DNA from: DASXHY01 sp035552155
GTDB taxonomy: Bacteria > Verrucomicrobiota > Verrucomicrobiia > Limisphaerales > DASXHY01
DNA length: 64,000 nucleotides
Direction: 5' to 3'
Assembly (NCBI GenBank): GCA_035552155.1
Contig: DASZLX010000025.1
Coordinates: 1-64,000 of the forward strand
A program made the translations under genes and the position numbers. The notes below the pieces were generated by a model. It was not told the DNA's origin. It did not search any database and saw nothing but the letters and a program-made list of their open reading frames with translations. Positions within the stretch are counted from its first letter, which is position 1. Every line of letters starts with the position of its first letter. Positions 24,992 to 34,280 of the stretch are shown here, in pieces.

Positions 24992-27931
24992 ATGAAAGGT
25001 CGTCAAAAAACGCGGTTGACCGGACGCCGGAGGATCGGGACTGAGAAGTCCGGACCGGCGGATGAACTTGCTTTTCAATCCCGTAACCCGCGACTGCAAA
25101 AATCCGAATCACGGGAACAGGCCCGGTTGCGGGAGGCGCGCACGGACGGCGTGCCCTGGCACAAATGGGGCCCTTACTTGAGCGAGCGCCAGTGGGGCAC
25201 GGTCCGCGAGGACTGCGGTTCCAACGGCGATGCTTGGAATTACTTCACCCACGATCACGCCCGCTCGCGCGCCTATCGCTGGGGTGAGGATGGCATCGCC
25301 GGATTTTGTGATGATGAGATGCGGCTGTGTTTCGCGCTGGGTTTGTGGAACGGCAAGGACCCGATAATTAAGGAAAGGCTCTTCGGTCTTACGCCCTCTG
25401 AGGGAAATCACGGAGAAGATGTGAAAGAGTGCTATTTCTATCTGGATGCAACTCCTACGAATTCTTACGCAAAAATGCTGTACAAATATCCGCAAGCGGC
25501 ATTTCCCTACCAGGACCTCGTTCAAACCAATAAAGCGAGGAGCCAGGCTGAGCCCGAGTACGAATTGATCGATACCGGTGTCTTCGATGGTGATCGTTAT
25601 TTCGATGTCTTCGTCGAATATGCCAAGGCGTCTCCGGAGGACATTCTCATCCGCATCAGCATTATCAATCGCGGGCCGGACCCGGGCATTTTATACGTGT
25701 TGCCGCATCTCTGGTTTAGAAATACCTGGTGGCAACGCACCGGCGGCCCCGTCCCGCAACTGATGGCGATGCCGGATGCCGAGGATGGCCCGGTAATCGT
25801 TGCGGACCATTGCGAATTGGGAAGGCGTTATTTGCGCGGTGAGATTTCCACGAACGTCCTGTTCACCAACAACGAGACCAACGTGGAGCGGCTCTTCGGC
25901 ATGTCGAATCCGAATCCCTACGTCAAAGATGGAATCAACAATTTTATCGTGCAGGGCCGGCGCGATGCGGTGAACCTGGAGCGCACCGGCACCAAGGCGG
26001 CCCTGGCCTATCGCCTGTCACTCGCGCCGGGTGTGTGCCGCACCGTCCGTTTGCGGTTGAACCAGGACGCGACTGGCAAGGGCTTCCTGGGCCCGTCGTT
26101 TGAAAAAATTTTCAGCGAGCGTCAACGGGAGGCAAATGAATTCTACGCCGAGATCATTCCACGTTCTGCGGGAGCGGAAAAATCGCAGATGATGCGGGAA
26201 GGTTTCGCCGGCATGCTCTGGAGCAAGCAGGTATATATTTACGATGTCAACCGGTGGCTGAAGGACCAGTCGTTGACGACCAACACGGACGGGCCGGTTC
26301 GCAATAGTCACTGGTTTCATCTGGATTCTCACGAGATTGTCTCGGTGCCGGACAAATGGGAATATCCCTGGTTCTCAGCCTGGGACTCGGCGTTTCAAAC
26401 GGTGCCGCTGGCGTTGCTCGACCCGGATTATGCCCAACAACAGTTTTCTCTCATGCTGCGCGAGGGCTATCAGCATCCCAACGGACAGCTTCCGGGATGC
26501 GAGAACAATTTCGACGAAGTGAATCCGCCCATGCACGCCTGGGCCGCGCTCTTCAATTATCGGCTCACCAAACATACCGGTGATGGCCGCGCACTCGAAC
26601 TTCTGAAAGGCGCGTTCCACAAATTATTGTTGAACTTCGCCTGGTGGGTGAACCGCAAAGACGTTCGCGGGCGAAATGTTTTTGAAGGCGGCTTTCTGGA
26701 CGTCGATAACATCAGCATGTTGGACCGGAATATACCGTTGCCGTCGGGGGGATGTCTCGAACTGGCCGATGGGACGGCCTGGATGGTTTTCTTCGCGCAA
26801 AATATGCTGGCCATTTCATTGGAGCTGGCCTTGCACGATCCCGTATACGAGGACATGGCGATTAGATTTTATGAACATTTTATTTTGATCGCCTCCGCCA
26901 TGGGCCGGCTGGGCGACGCGGCTGATTCGATGTGGGACGAGGCCGATGGTTTTTTTTACAATGTGCTGCGTCTGCCGGATGGCAGTACCCGGCGGTTGAA
27001 AGTCCGCTCCACCGTCGGCCTGCTGCCGCTCTGTGCGGTCGTCGTCTACCCTGAGGAAGTGGTCCGACGACTACCGCGCTACCTGGCGCGTGTCCAATGG
27101 TTCGAGCAAAATCGGCCGAACCTGGTGGCCTGCGTCAGCCCGCCGCAAAGCCAGGGCGTGAATGGCCGCTACATGCTGGCGATTCTGGATGAGGTCCGAT
27201 TGCGCCGCGTGCTCACCCGTTTGCTTGATCCCAATGAGTTTCTGGGCGACTACGGCATCCGCTCCCTGTCGCGCTCTCATTTGCAGCAGCCGTGTATCGT
27301 TGAAATTGGAGGCAAGGAATATCGCGTCGGTTACTCTCCCGGCGAATCGGATTCCGAACCCTCCAATGGGAACTGGCGTGGGCCGATTTGGTTGCCGGAA
27401 AACGCGTTGCTGCTTCGTGCATTGATCCACATGTACACGTTTTACGGAAATGCCTTCACCGTCGAATGTCCGACCGGGTCGGGCAAGTGGATGAATCTGT
27501 TTGAAGTTGCCAAAGAGCTGGCCGGCCGGCTGGGAAAAATATTTTTGCGCGGCAAGGATGGCCGCCGGCCTGTGTTCGGCCACGACTCGCGATTCCAAAC
27601 CGACCCGCACTGGCCGGATCACATTCTGTTTTACGAATACTTTGATGGTGATACCGGCGCCGGGCACGGCGCCAGCCATCAGACCGGGTGGACCGGCCTC
27701 GCACCGGCGTTTGTTTATCTCTTCGAGAAGTTGGATGCCGAACGCGTGCTGAAGGAGGGTTTGGCCAGCTTTGTGTCTGTGATTGGGGAACTCCACGCGC
27801 CCAAGACGCCTCGTCGCCGCCAGCGCCCTTTGATTCCGAAGAAGCCCCCGCTGTACCGTGCGGCTCATCGAAAACGCCGTGTGCCGCCGGCGGTGAAACG
27901 CGGGCAGCGGACTCAATCTAAGAATTTATGA
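24992..27931 (+). CDS. GH63/MGH1-like cytoplasmic glucosidase, paralogue 1
   Basis: A 979-aa protein of the large bacterial GH63-type glucosidase family (MGH1-like (alpha/alpha)6 barrel). N-terminal segments GPYLSERQWGTVREDC and RAYRWGEDGIAGFCDD (about residues 62-110) are family hallmarks. The catalytic barrel includes WEYPWFSAWDSAFQTVPL (about 455-472, putative acid Asp in AWDSAF), NGNWRGPIWLPENAL (about 790) and HQTGWTGLAP (about 895). There is no signal peptide, so it is cytoplasmic. Relatives act on alpha-glucosides or glycosylglycerate-type solutes; the substrate here is unknown. A GGAGTGG site precedes the ATG. The BON lipoprotein gene follows by 39 nt. A paralogue is encoded at 37533-40343. 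Confidence 0.85.
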   Translation: MKGRQKTRLTGRRRIGTEKSGPADELAFQSRNPRLQKSESREQARLREARTDGVPWHKWGPYLSERQWGTVREDCGSNGDAWNYFTHDHARSRAYRWGEDGIAGFCDDEMRLCFALGLWNGKDPIIKERLFGLTPSEGNHGEDVKECYFYLDATPTNSYAKMLYKYPQAAFPYQDLVQTNKARSQAEPEYELIDTGVFDGDRYFDVFVEYAKASPEDILIRISIINRGPDPGILYVLPHLWFRNTWWQRTGGPVPQLMAMPDAEDGPVIVADHCELGRRYLRGEISTNVLFTNNETNVERLFGMSNPNPYVKDGINNFIVQGRRDAVNLERTGTKAALAYRLSLAPGVCRTVRLRLNQDATGKGFLGPSFEKIFSERQREANEFYAEIIPRSAGAEKSQMMREGFAGMLWSKQVYIYDVNRWLKDQSLTTNTDGPVRNSHWFHLDSHEIVSVPDKWEYPWFSAWDSAFQTVPLALLDPDYAQQQFSLMLREGYQHPNGQLPGCENNFDEVNPPMHAWAALFNYRLTKHTGDGRALELLKGAFHKLLLNFAWWVNRKDVRGRNVFEGGFLDVDNISMLDRNIPLPSGGCLELADGTAWMVFFAQNMLAISLELALHDPVYEDMAIRFYEHFILIASAMGRLGDAADSMWDEADGFFYNVLRLPDGSTRRLKVRSTVGLLPLCAVVVYPEEVVRRLPRYLARVQWFEQNRPNLVACVSPPQSQGVNGRYMLAILDEVRLRRVLTRLLDPNEFLGDYGIRSLSRSHLQQPCIVEIGGKEYRVGYSPGESDSEPSNGNWRGPIWLPENALLLRALIHMYTFYGNAFTVECPTGSGKWMNLFEVAKELAGRLGKIFLRGKDGRRPVFGHDSRFQTDPHWPDHILFYEYFDGDTGAGHGASHQTGWTGLAPAFVYLFEKLDAERVLKEGLASFVSVIGELHAPKTPRRRQRPLIPKKPPLYRAAHRKRRVPPAVKRGQRTQSKNL

Positions 27932-27970
27932 ACCAAGCAACAACCGGAACGGGAACAAGAAGGATAAATT

Positions 27971-28366
27971 ATGCGAAACCAAAAACGTTGGAGACTGATG
28001 CAAAGCATTGGGGTGGTTGCAATGTTGCTGGCCGTGAGCGGATGCGAGTCGGAACAGCACAGCGGCGATCAACGGAGTGAGGGAAGAACGATCGACGACA
28101 AAGCGCTCACGGAAAACGTCCAGAACAACCTGAAGAACGAGCCGGTGTACAAATTCGACAATGTCGAAGCCAAGACCTTTGGCGGCATTGTTCAATTGAG
28201 CGGCTTCGTCGACACCGAAGCACAGAAAGACCGGGCCGGGGAAGTAGCGCAGCATGTCCCGGGAGTGCGCGAGGTGGAGAACGGCATCGCACTCAAGCCC
28301 CCACCGATGGCTCCGATGGTTCCGACCGGTTCGACCAACGGAAACTCACGGATCTATTCAGATTAA
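27971..28366 (+). CDS. BON-domain lipoprotein
   Basis: A 131-aa lipoprotein. The signal ends with MLLAVSGC (Cys25). One BON domain covers about residues 43-107 (ALTENVQNNLKNEP, FGGIVQLSGFVDTEAQKDRA, VPGVREVENGI), and the C-terminus is Pro-rich. BON domains bind phospholipid surfaces; OsmY-type proteins are induced by osmotic stress. It follows the glucosidase gene closely, so the pair may answer osmotic or envelope stress (inference). Confidence 0.88.
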   Translation: MRNQKRWRLMQSIGVVAMLLAVSGCESEQHSGDQRSEGRTIDDKALTENVQNNLKNEPVYKFDNVEAKTFGGIVQLSGFVDTEAQKDRAGEVAQHVPGVREVENGIALKPPPMAPMVPTGSTNGNSRIYSD

Positions 28367-28391
28367 ACGCAGACAACTCTCTCTTCTCCGC

Positions 28392-28435
28392 CGCCGGTTT
28401 GCAACCAGCCCTGTCCCTCCCAGGGTGAACCGGCG
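28392..28435 (+). terminator. Nested hairpin after BON gene, possible terminator
   Basis: CGCCGGTT (28392-28399) pairs with AACCGGCG (28428-28435). Inside it CCCTG (28409-28413) pairs with CAGGG (28421-28425). No T tract follows, so termination is only a possibility. Confidence 0.4.
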
Positions 28436-28602
28436 TGCGGAAGGGAAGTGGCCGCTCTCCCCAGACATAAAAAGATTGGCAATAGGGTAGCGTTAACGTG
28501 GAATTGTTGCGTCATTCGGGGTGACTTACGAAGCGTATCTCACTGAGCCCCAGTGCGTCGGAGCGAATTTAATTCACGGCATTTTTCTAGCACAGATTTT
28601 TC

Positions 28603-28611
28603 TGGTATAAA
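28603..28611 (+). promoter_or_regulatory. Candidate extended -10 promoter for the kinase gene
   Basis: TGGTATAAA resembles an extended -10 box, in a locally AT-rich stretch 67 nt before the first candidate ATG of the kinase. No good -35 box is visible. Confidence 0.35.
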
Positions 28612-28677
28612 TAAAACTGAATAGTTATCGTTATCGCGCCTTATTCAGCTTATTGGGAATCCGCGGGGCTCTGACGT

Positions 28678-31284
28678 ATGCGTGTGGCGCGATGTACGGA
28701 ATGGGTTATCGGTCGACTGCCGGTTGGTGTCAGTGGGATGATGGGGCTCACTTTTCTCACTTTACGCCGATGCGCGCAAAGGGCTTATTTTCACTTTGTC
28801 ACCACCTTTGAAGGCGCGTCCATTTCTGTTGCCCGATTTCCCTGGATCGAGTCCCGCGTGATGTCTTTGGCATCAGGAACGTTGGCGGGCGACAAAGTCA
28901 AAGACGTTGGCGTGGCGGAAGTCGCCTCACGATCGCGCAAAGGAAAGCCGGTTCCCATTTTTCACGGTGCGGATTTTTCGCAGTATCGGCGGGGGATAAT
29001 TTGTGCAATCCTGTATTTTCTGGGCGCCAGGGTCGGTTTCCTGTTGACGCCCCAACCCCATCCGGTCTCCACGTTTTGGCCCGCCAACGCCATTCTCATG
29101 GCCATGCTTCTGCCCACGCCGGGAAAGCAATGGTGGTCGATTCTCGTTGCCACATTTCTGGCGCACCTGGTGGTGGAGCTGGGAAACAATGTTCCGGTTT
29201 CCATGGTGGTCTGTTGGTATGTCAGTAATTGCATTGAGGCGCTCGTTGGGGCTGCCTGCATACGGCGGTTGGTTGGTTTTCCCATACGATTCGATACTTT
29301 CAGGCGGATGACTGGGTTTATCATCGCGGGACCGTTTTTGGCCCCTTTTGTTTCCTCATTCATCGACGCGGGTTTTGTGAAATTAATCCATTGGGAATCC
29401 GATTCTTACTGGGAGATTTACCGAATGCGCTTTTTGTCCAACGCCCTCGCCACGCTGACGGTCGTGCCCGTGATGGTAATGGTGGGTCCCTTGAGTACGA
29501 AAAAATTCCGGAACCTGCCCTGGAAGCGAATCTTCGAGGGATTTATCTTAATGGGCGGTTTGCTTGCCGCCGGAAAGATTCTTTTCCTGGAAGACAAGCT
29601 GCCGGTGAATATTGTTTCGACCCTTCTATATGTGCCGTTGCCCTTCTTGCTTTGGGCGGCGGTGCGTTTTGGTCCCCTGGGATTGAGCACCTCGATGCTG
29701 ATGACGGCGTTGCTGACCATCTGGGGCGCCATTCATGGGCTGGGGCCTTTCGGCCAGATGACACCGACTCAGAATGTATTTTCCCTCCAGATATTCCTCA
29801 TCGTGATGTCCGTGCCGCTCATGCTTCTTTCCGTGGTTTTAGAGGAGCGAAAGAATGTGGTTCAGGCTTTGAGTGAAAGTGAAACGCGATTCCGTGTCGC
29901 CGCGGACGCGATTCCGGCGATGTTATGGATGTCCGGCACCGACAAGCGTTGCACCTTCTTCAACCAGGGCTGGCTCGATTTTACCGGTCGCTTGCTAACT
30001 TCTGAACTCGGAGACGGCTGGGCGGAAGGCGTGCATCCCGACGACCTTCCCTCCTGCCTCCAAGTCTACACGAATTCCTTTGATCAACGGAAACATTTCC
30101 GCATGGAGTATCGCCTGCGTCGCAAGAATGGAAGCTACGGCTGGATTCTGGATGAGGGCATCCCGAGATATTCGGTGGATGGAACCTTTGAAGGTTATAT
30201 TGGCATGGCCGTCGACATTACCAGGGCGAAAGAAACCGAAGCAGCGCTGGGGCAAAGCGAGAAGCGGTTCCGGGAAGTGGTGGAATCGCAGCCCGACCTG
30301 GTTTGCCGCTTTTTGGCGGATACAACGCTGACATTGGTGAACGAAGCATTTTGTCGATTCTTCGGAAAACAGCGGAAGGAGTTGGTCGGCCGTTCACTGC
30401 TTCAGTTAATCCCGGCCCAGGAGCACGATCGGGTTTCGGAGCGTATCTCTTTCATGGTGCAATCTCCGAAAATTGCGACGTTTGAGTACAAAACACCCAC
30501 CACCTGCGGCGTCGAGAATTGGCATCAATGGATTGTTTATCCCGCTTTCGACGAAGCCGGCCATTTGGTTGAATTTCAGGCGACCGGACGAGACATCACG
30601 GAACAGCGCAAAGCGGCGGAGTCCCTTCGCGTCACGAATGACCAAATCAATAAGCTGGCTCGTCAGTTGGTTCATGCGGGAGAGGAAGAACGCCGGCGGA
30701 TCGCGCGTGAACTGCACGATGATTTCAGCCAAAAGTTGGCTGCGCATGCGATTGCGCTTAGCAACTTCGGGCAGAGCGTTGTTGCCGGAGACAGCTCCGT
30801 TTTGGAAAGGCTGGAAAAGCTGCAGGACCAGGCCGTTTCCCTGAGCGAGGATCTCCGCCTCGTGGCGCATGAATTGCATCCACACCGGTTGGAACAGGTG
30901 GGATTCGAGAGTGCCCTGCGTTCTTTTTGCGGCGAGTTCAGCGCCTTGACGCAGTTGAAAATTAGTTTGGCCCTCGAACTTAACGGAATTCTCCCTTCGG
31001 ACGTAGCCTTATGTTGTTTCCGTGTCGTTCAGGAATCTCTTCGCAATACCGCCCGGCATGCGCGAGCCATGAAAGTCCAGGTTTACGTCCACGCTGTGGC
31101 CGGAAACCTGGTCCTGCTGGTGGCTGACGACGGCGTTGGGATCGAGGAGCGAAAACGCAAGGAGGCGGAGGGGTTGGGCCTAACCAGCATGGCGGAACGT
31201 ATCGAAATGTTGTCTGGCGAATTCCACATTGGCAAACGCAAAACTGGCGGAACATTAGTCGCAGTCGAAATTCCAATCACATGA
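28678..31284 (+). CDS. MASE1-PAS-PAS sensor histidine kinase (NarL/DegS type)
   Basis: An 868-aa membrane sensor kinase. From about residue 100 to 385 lies a MASE1-like membrane domain of about eight helices, starting with LYFLGARVGFLLTP and FWPANAILMAML. Two PAS domains follow (about 395-520 and 525-645). The HisKA_3 dimerisation box has His680 in RRIARELHDDFSQ. The HATPase domain is at about 770-866, with VVQESLRNTARHA (N box), LLVADDGVGI and GLGLTSMAERI (G boxes). The ATG at 28678 is the longest start; an ATG at 28861 would drop 61 residues of poor similarity and is equally possible. The stop overlaps the cognate regulator's ATG. The signal is unknown. Confidence 0.9.
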   Translation: MRVARCTEWVIGRLPVGVSGMMGLTFLTLRRCAQRAYFHFVTTFEGASISVARFPWIESRVMSLASGTLAGDKVKDVGVAEVASRSRKGKPVPIFHGADFSQYRRGIICAILYFLGARVGFLLTPQPHPVSTFWPANAILMAMLLPTPGKQWWSILVATFLAHLVVELGNNVPVSMVVCWYVSNCIEALVGAACIRRLVGFPIRFDTFRRMTGFIIAGPFLAPFVSSFIDAGFVKLIHWESDSYWEIYRMRFLSNALATLTVVPVMVMVGPLSTKKFRNLPWKRIFEGFILMGGLLAAGKILFLEDKLPVNIVSTLLYVPLPFLLWAAVRFGPLGLSTSMLMTALLTIWGAIHGLGPFGQMTPTQNVFSLQIFLIVMSVPLMLLSVVLEERKNVVQALSESETRFRVAADAIPAMLWMSGTDKRCTFFNQGWLDFTGRLLTSELGDGWAEGVHPDDLPSCLQVYTNSFDQRKHFRMEYRLRRKNGSYGWILDEGIPRYSVDGTFEGYIGMAVDITRAKETEAALGQSEKRFREVVESQPDLVCRFLADTTLTLVNEAFCRFFGKQRKELVGRSLLQLIPAQEHDRVSERISFMVQSPKIATFEYKTPTTCGVENWHQWIVYPAFDEAGHLVEFQATGRDITEQRKAAESLRVTNDQINKLARQLVHAGEEERRRIARELHDDFSQKLAAHAIALSNFGQSVVAGDSSVLERLEKLQDQAVSLSEDLRLVAHELHPHRLEQVGFESALRSFCGEFSALTQLKISLALELNGILPSDVALCCFRVVQESLRNTARHARAMKVQVYVHAVAGNLVLLVADDGVGIEERKRKEAEGLGLTSMAERIEMLSGEFHIGKRKTGGTLVAVEIPIT

Positions 31285-31982
31285 AAACGACCGGCAAGGT
31301 AATTAGAGTGTTGTTGGCTGACGACCATGAAATTTTGTTGGAGGGACTGCGGGAACTTCTCAACAAGACCTTCACGGTGGTGGGTTGCGCCAATAGCGGC
31401 CGTCAACTCGTCGCCATGGCGTTGCACCACCAACCGGAGATCGTGGTGACGGATATCAATATGCCGGATTTGAATGGAGTGGAGGCAGTCCGGCAAATCC
31501 GCGACGGCGGGCTCAAAACCCGCGCTGTTTTCCTGACGATGCTTCACGATGCCGGCACCGCCATGAGGGCTTTCCAGGCGGGAGGATTTATCGCGGGCTA
31601 TGTGTTGAAGAATTCCGCGGGCGCGGAACTGGTGACCGCGATTCATGACGTCCTGGCGGGGCGCAGTTATATGACCCCGCGAATCACCCGCGACGTGTTG
31701 TTGGGCTGGTGCACGACTGTAACTCCTATTCCCGGTGGGATTACGCCCCGGCAAGTCGAGGTGCTCCGGCTGATTGCCCAGGGAAAAACGATGAAAGAAG
31801 TGGCGTCACAGCTCGAGATATCCACGCGTACGGCGGAGGCGCACAAATATCAGATGATGGACCATCTCGGCTTCAGAACGAGCGCCCAGCTCATTCGATT
31901 TGCGGTTCAACATGACCTCCTGGCTGGGCGCCTCGGTTCGGCATCGTACGGAAATTCGGTGGTGCGAAAGCGGGCGGGATAA
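31281..31982 (+). CDS. NarL/LuxR-type response regulator 2
   Basis: A 233-aa regulator overlapping the kinase gene by ATGA, so the two form a two-component pair. The receiver has LLADDHE, the phosphorylation site Asp58 in VTDINMPD and the Lys in YVLKNSAG. The LuxR HTH (about 150-212) shows ITPRQVEVLRLIAQG and STRTAEAHKYQMM. It is the closest relative in the window of the orphan regulator at 19483, including an identical MKTTGK start and near-identical HTH, so both may recognise similar DNA sites. A copy of the shared 32-bp element lies about 100 nt beyond its stop. Confidence 0.93.
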   Translation: MKTTGKVIRVLLADDHEILLEGLRELLNKTFTVVGCANSGRQLVAMALHHQPEIVVTDINMPDLNGVEAVRQIRDGGLKTRAVFLTMLHDAGTAMRAFQAGGFIAGYVLKNSAGAELVTAIHDVLAGRSYMTPRITRDVLLGWCTTVTPIPGGITPRQVEVLRLIAQGKTMKEVASQLEISTRTAEAHKYQMMDHLGFRTSAQLIRFAVQHDLLAGRLGSASYGNSVVRKRAG

Positions 31983-32076
31983 AGTTCCTTTTCGCGGTCG
32001 TTCCTGCGCCACTCTAATCCCTCGTCTCCTGCGTTTCCTCATAGGAAAATATACGGGGGCGCGTCTTCGGAAAAAC

Positions 32077-32108
32077 TCTGACGGTTTTCCAGCAATTCTC
32101 CGAATAGC
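32077..32108 (+). promoter_or_regulatory. Shared 32-bp promoter-like element, copy C
   Basis: This copy holds CAATTCTCCGAATAGC, identical in the core to copy B (20317-20348), and aligns without gaps to copy A (3289-3320) over 32 nt. It would drive the STAS-sulfotransferase-flippase operon, with a leader of about 340 nt. Confidence 0.5.
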
Positions 32109-32348
32109 CGCGAGGCATCCAGGAATTTACTCTCATCTCGAAAGAATTCAGCGTGTCGGCCTTCGCGCGCTGGCGAGGAAAACGAGACAAAAACTTCGCG
32201 AAACGAGCGGGTGAATTTATGGGCATACCAAACTTGAAATCAGTCCGGGCAGGAACCGCTCCCGGCTGCCAGACCCTGGATGTTCTTTCATCCAGTGTGA
32301 ATTTTGGGAGATACCGGGCTCTTCGTAACAACAACCCGGCGGTCCCAC

Positions 32349-32376
32349 CCTCTCTCCTTCCTCCAGAGGAGAGAGG
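32349..32376 (+). other. 10-bp leader hairpin
   Basis: CCTCTCTCCT (32349-32358) pairs exactly with AGGAGAGAGG (32367-32376) over an 8-nt loop. The structure lies in the leader upstream of the STAS-like gene. The right arm is purine-rich and resembles a Shine-Dalgarno sequence, but no start follows at the right distance. Confidence 0.4.
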
Positions 32377-32451
32377 ATCCTTTACCGGCCACCGCGTCCG
32401 AACATTTGCACAGCCTCCCATCGAGTGGCGGAAAACCAGAGGAGGCCAGGC

Positions 32452-32901
32452 ATGCCGCTGGAGCTTCAAATAATCCGTGCCTGTGAATTCATCCGGGCGG
32501 GCGCCGAGGGGCGTCCCGATATGGACGCCAGCCGCGCCGTGCTCCGGGAACTGGCTTCCGCCTGCCGCCGGCGCGGGATCGATCGGGCCCTGCTCGACCT
32601 CCGCAGTATTCGTCCCGGTAACACCCGCATCTTCACACCCGCCGACCTTGCTTCATTGGTGAACACTTTCCGCGAGATAGGCTTCACCTACGAGCAGCGG
32701 CTCGCGGTGCTTTACTCCGAGGATCCGTATCACGGGGTACGCATGTTCGCCTTCATCGGCGCTCTGCGCGGCTGGAAGGTGCGGGCGTTTGGAAGTTTCG
32801 AGTCCGCGCTCTACTGGCTGGGAGATGCCGAAGGCGTTTGCGAAGAACATCCAAAAACCGATTCGCTGCCAACCGCAATCGAACGCTCCGAGTACCAATG
32901 A
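32452..32901 (+). CDS. SpoIIAA/STAS-like protein of unknown function
   Basis: A 149-aa soluble protein. Segments RGIDRALLDLRSI, FTPADLASLVNTFREIGF, QRLAVLYSEDPYHGVRMFAFIGALRGWKVRAFGS (quoted only by type: strand, helix, strand) and FESALYWLGD suggest the alpha/beta STAS fold seen in many environmental-bacterial proteins of unknown role. The ATG at 32452 is preceded by GGAGG at 32441. The stop overlaps the sulfotransferase start (ATGA), so it is translationally coupled and probably works with that enzyme or with the flippase-like protein. Confidence 0.7.
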   Translation: MPLELQIIRACEFIRAGAEGRPDMDASRAVLRELASACRRRGIDRALLDLRSIRPGNTRIFTPADLASLVNTFREIGFTYEQRLAVLYSEDPYHGVRMFAFIGALRGWKVRAFGSFESALYWLGDAEGVCEEHPKTDSLPTAIERSEYQ

Positions 32902-34280
32902 AAACAAGAAATTCCATATCCAGTTTCAGATCTCGCGTGGCTCCCGTGGGCATGACGATTGGTTTGAACAAACGAAACCTGGCTTCCACCGGCCGGGAAG
33001 CCGCGAGAGGGCAGCGCCTGCGGCTGGATTTAAGTAACGGCTACGTGGTCACGGGCTTCAATTCATCTGGGGCGATTTCAAAAAAAACCTTCATGGTTCG
33101 ATGCGAAGAGGCGATTAGCCGAAAGCTGTGGCCGCTGGACGCCGACGCGTTGTGCGCCGCCGCCCGCCGCCGGGCCGGGTTTGAGGATTTCGGCGATCCC
33201 GCTATCGAATCGCGTCTTTCCATTTTGCTTAAGAGCCTGAAACACGAGGCCGACCTGCGTCCCCGCGGACGGCTCCTGGCGTGGATTCACCTGTGCGGTC
33301 TTTTGGAAACCCGGCTGCGGCTGGAGCGGCTGTGGCAAAAGTCGGGAAGCGCCGGCTCCGAGCCCGTCAAACGTCCCATTTTTATCACCGGCATGCCGCG
33401 CAGCGGTTCGACTTTCCTTCACGAATTGCTGGCACAGGACGGGGACAACCGCGCGCCACTGGTTTGGGAGGTCATGTCGCCCCTGCCTTCCGGAGACCGG
33501 CGCCGGATCTGGAGCACCGCCGCTTGTCTGTGGTGGTTCCGGCGGATGGCGCCCGAAGCCGACTCCGTCCATCCCCTTCGCGCCACGATGCCGCACGAGT
33601 GCGTGGCCATCCACAGTTACACCTTATTGTCGCGGGAATTTATTACGACGTTTCGTGTTCCGGCATATGAAAAGTTTCTCGAGGACAGCGACTTTGCGCC
33701 CGCCTATGCGTGGCAAAAAAAATTTCTGCAATATCTTCAGTCAGCAAGCTCGCCAAGGAGGTGGGTATTGAAAGCGCCCGACCACGTTTACAACCTCGAA
33801 TCCCTGCTGCGTATTTTCCCCGACGCCATCGTGATCCAGACCCATCGGGATCCGCTCGAAGTGTTGGAATCTTCCAGCCGGCTGACCGAGGTCGTGCACC
33901 GTCTGTTCGCTCATCCGCAGGATCGGCGCGAATTGGGGATTCGCGAGGCGCGCATTTTGGCCGACGGCATGGACCGCATCAACCGGTTTCGACAAGGGCA
34001 TCCCGAACTGGCCGGCCGCTTTTTCGATGTCAATTATAACGAACTCGCCTCCCATCCAATCGATACCGTCCGCCGTGTTTATCGGCAACTGGATCTGCCA
34101 CTGACACACACGACGCTGGAACGTGTCCGGAAATTGGCGTCCCACCGATCCCGATATGGCCGGCGGAGGGACAGGCCCACGCTGCTCGATTTTGGCCTCA
34201 ACCTGGAATTGGAAACCCGGCGGTTCGCGCCTTACTGCACGCGTTTCGGCATCGGTCCGGCAGAAAGGAGCGATGCGTGA
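32898..34280 (+). CDS. Sulfotransferase family protein
   Basis: A 460-aa PAPS-dependent sulfotransferase-like enzyme. The 5'-phosphosulfate loop is at about residues 160-175 (FITGMPRSGSTFLHELL). The 3'-phosphate-binding region is KAPDHVYNLESLLRIFPDA and VIQTHRDPLEVLESS (about 295-325). An N-terminal helical extension (about 65-150, RRRAGFEDFGDPAIESRL) is shared with many bacterial members. There is no signal peptide. It is coupled by ATGA to the STAS-like gene and by GTGA to the flippase-like gene. The acceptor could be a lipid or surface glycan, because a membrane flippase-like protein follows, but this is inference. Confidence 0.87.
   Translation: MKTRNSISSFRSRVAPVGMTIGLNKRNLASTGREAARGQRLRLDLSNGYVVTGFNSSGAISKKTFMVRCEEAISRKLWPLDADALCAAARRRAGFEDFGDPAIESRLSILLKSLKHEADLRPRGRLLAWIHLCGLLETRLRLERLWQKSGSAGSEPVKRPIFITGMPRSGSTFLHELLAQDGDNRAPLVWEVMSPLPSGDRRRIWSTAACLWWFRRMAPEADSVHPLRATMPHECVAIHSYTLLSREFITTFRVPAYEKFLEDSDFAPAYAWQKKFLQYLQSASSPRRWVLKAPDHVYNLESLLRIFPDAIVIQTHRDPLEVLESSSRLTEVVHRLFAHPQDRRELGIREARILADGMDRINRFRQGHPELAGRFFDVNYNELASHPIDTVRRVYRQLDLPLTHTTLERVRKLASHRSRYGRRRDRPTLLDFGLNLELETRRFAPYCTRFGIGPAERSDA

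Larger units (their letters stand above)
28367..28677. other. Regulatory gap upstream of the histidine kinase
   Basis: This 311-nt gap has no gene. It contains a nested hairpin after the BON gene (28392-28435) and an extended -10-like promoter (28603-28611). Confidence 0.5.
31983..32451. other. Long leader region of the STAS-sulfotransferase operon
   Basis: No convincing gene is present in this 469-nt gap. It holds copy C of the shared element (32077-32108) and a strong hairpin (32349-32376). Frames in it lack codon-like or domain features. Confidence 0.5.

Noticed and set aside
32153..32473. 106-codon frame in the leader of the STAS-sulfotransferase operon
   Set aside because: It runs through the hairpin and overlaps the real STAS-like start with its GGAGG; composition is not gene-like.
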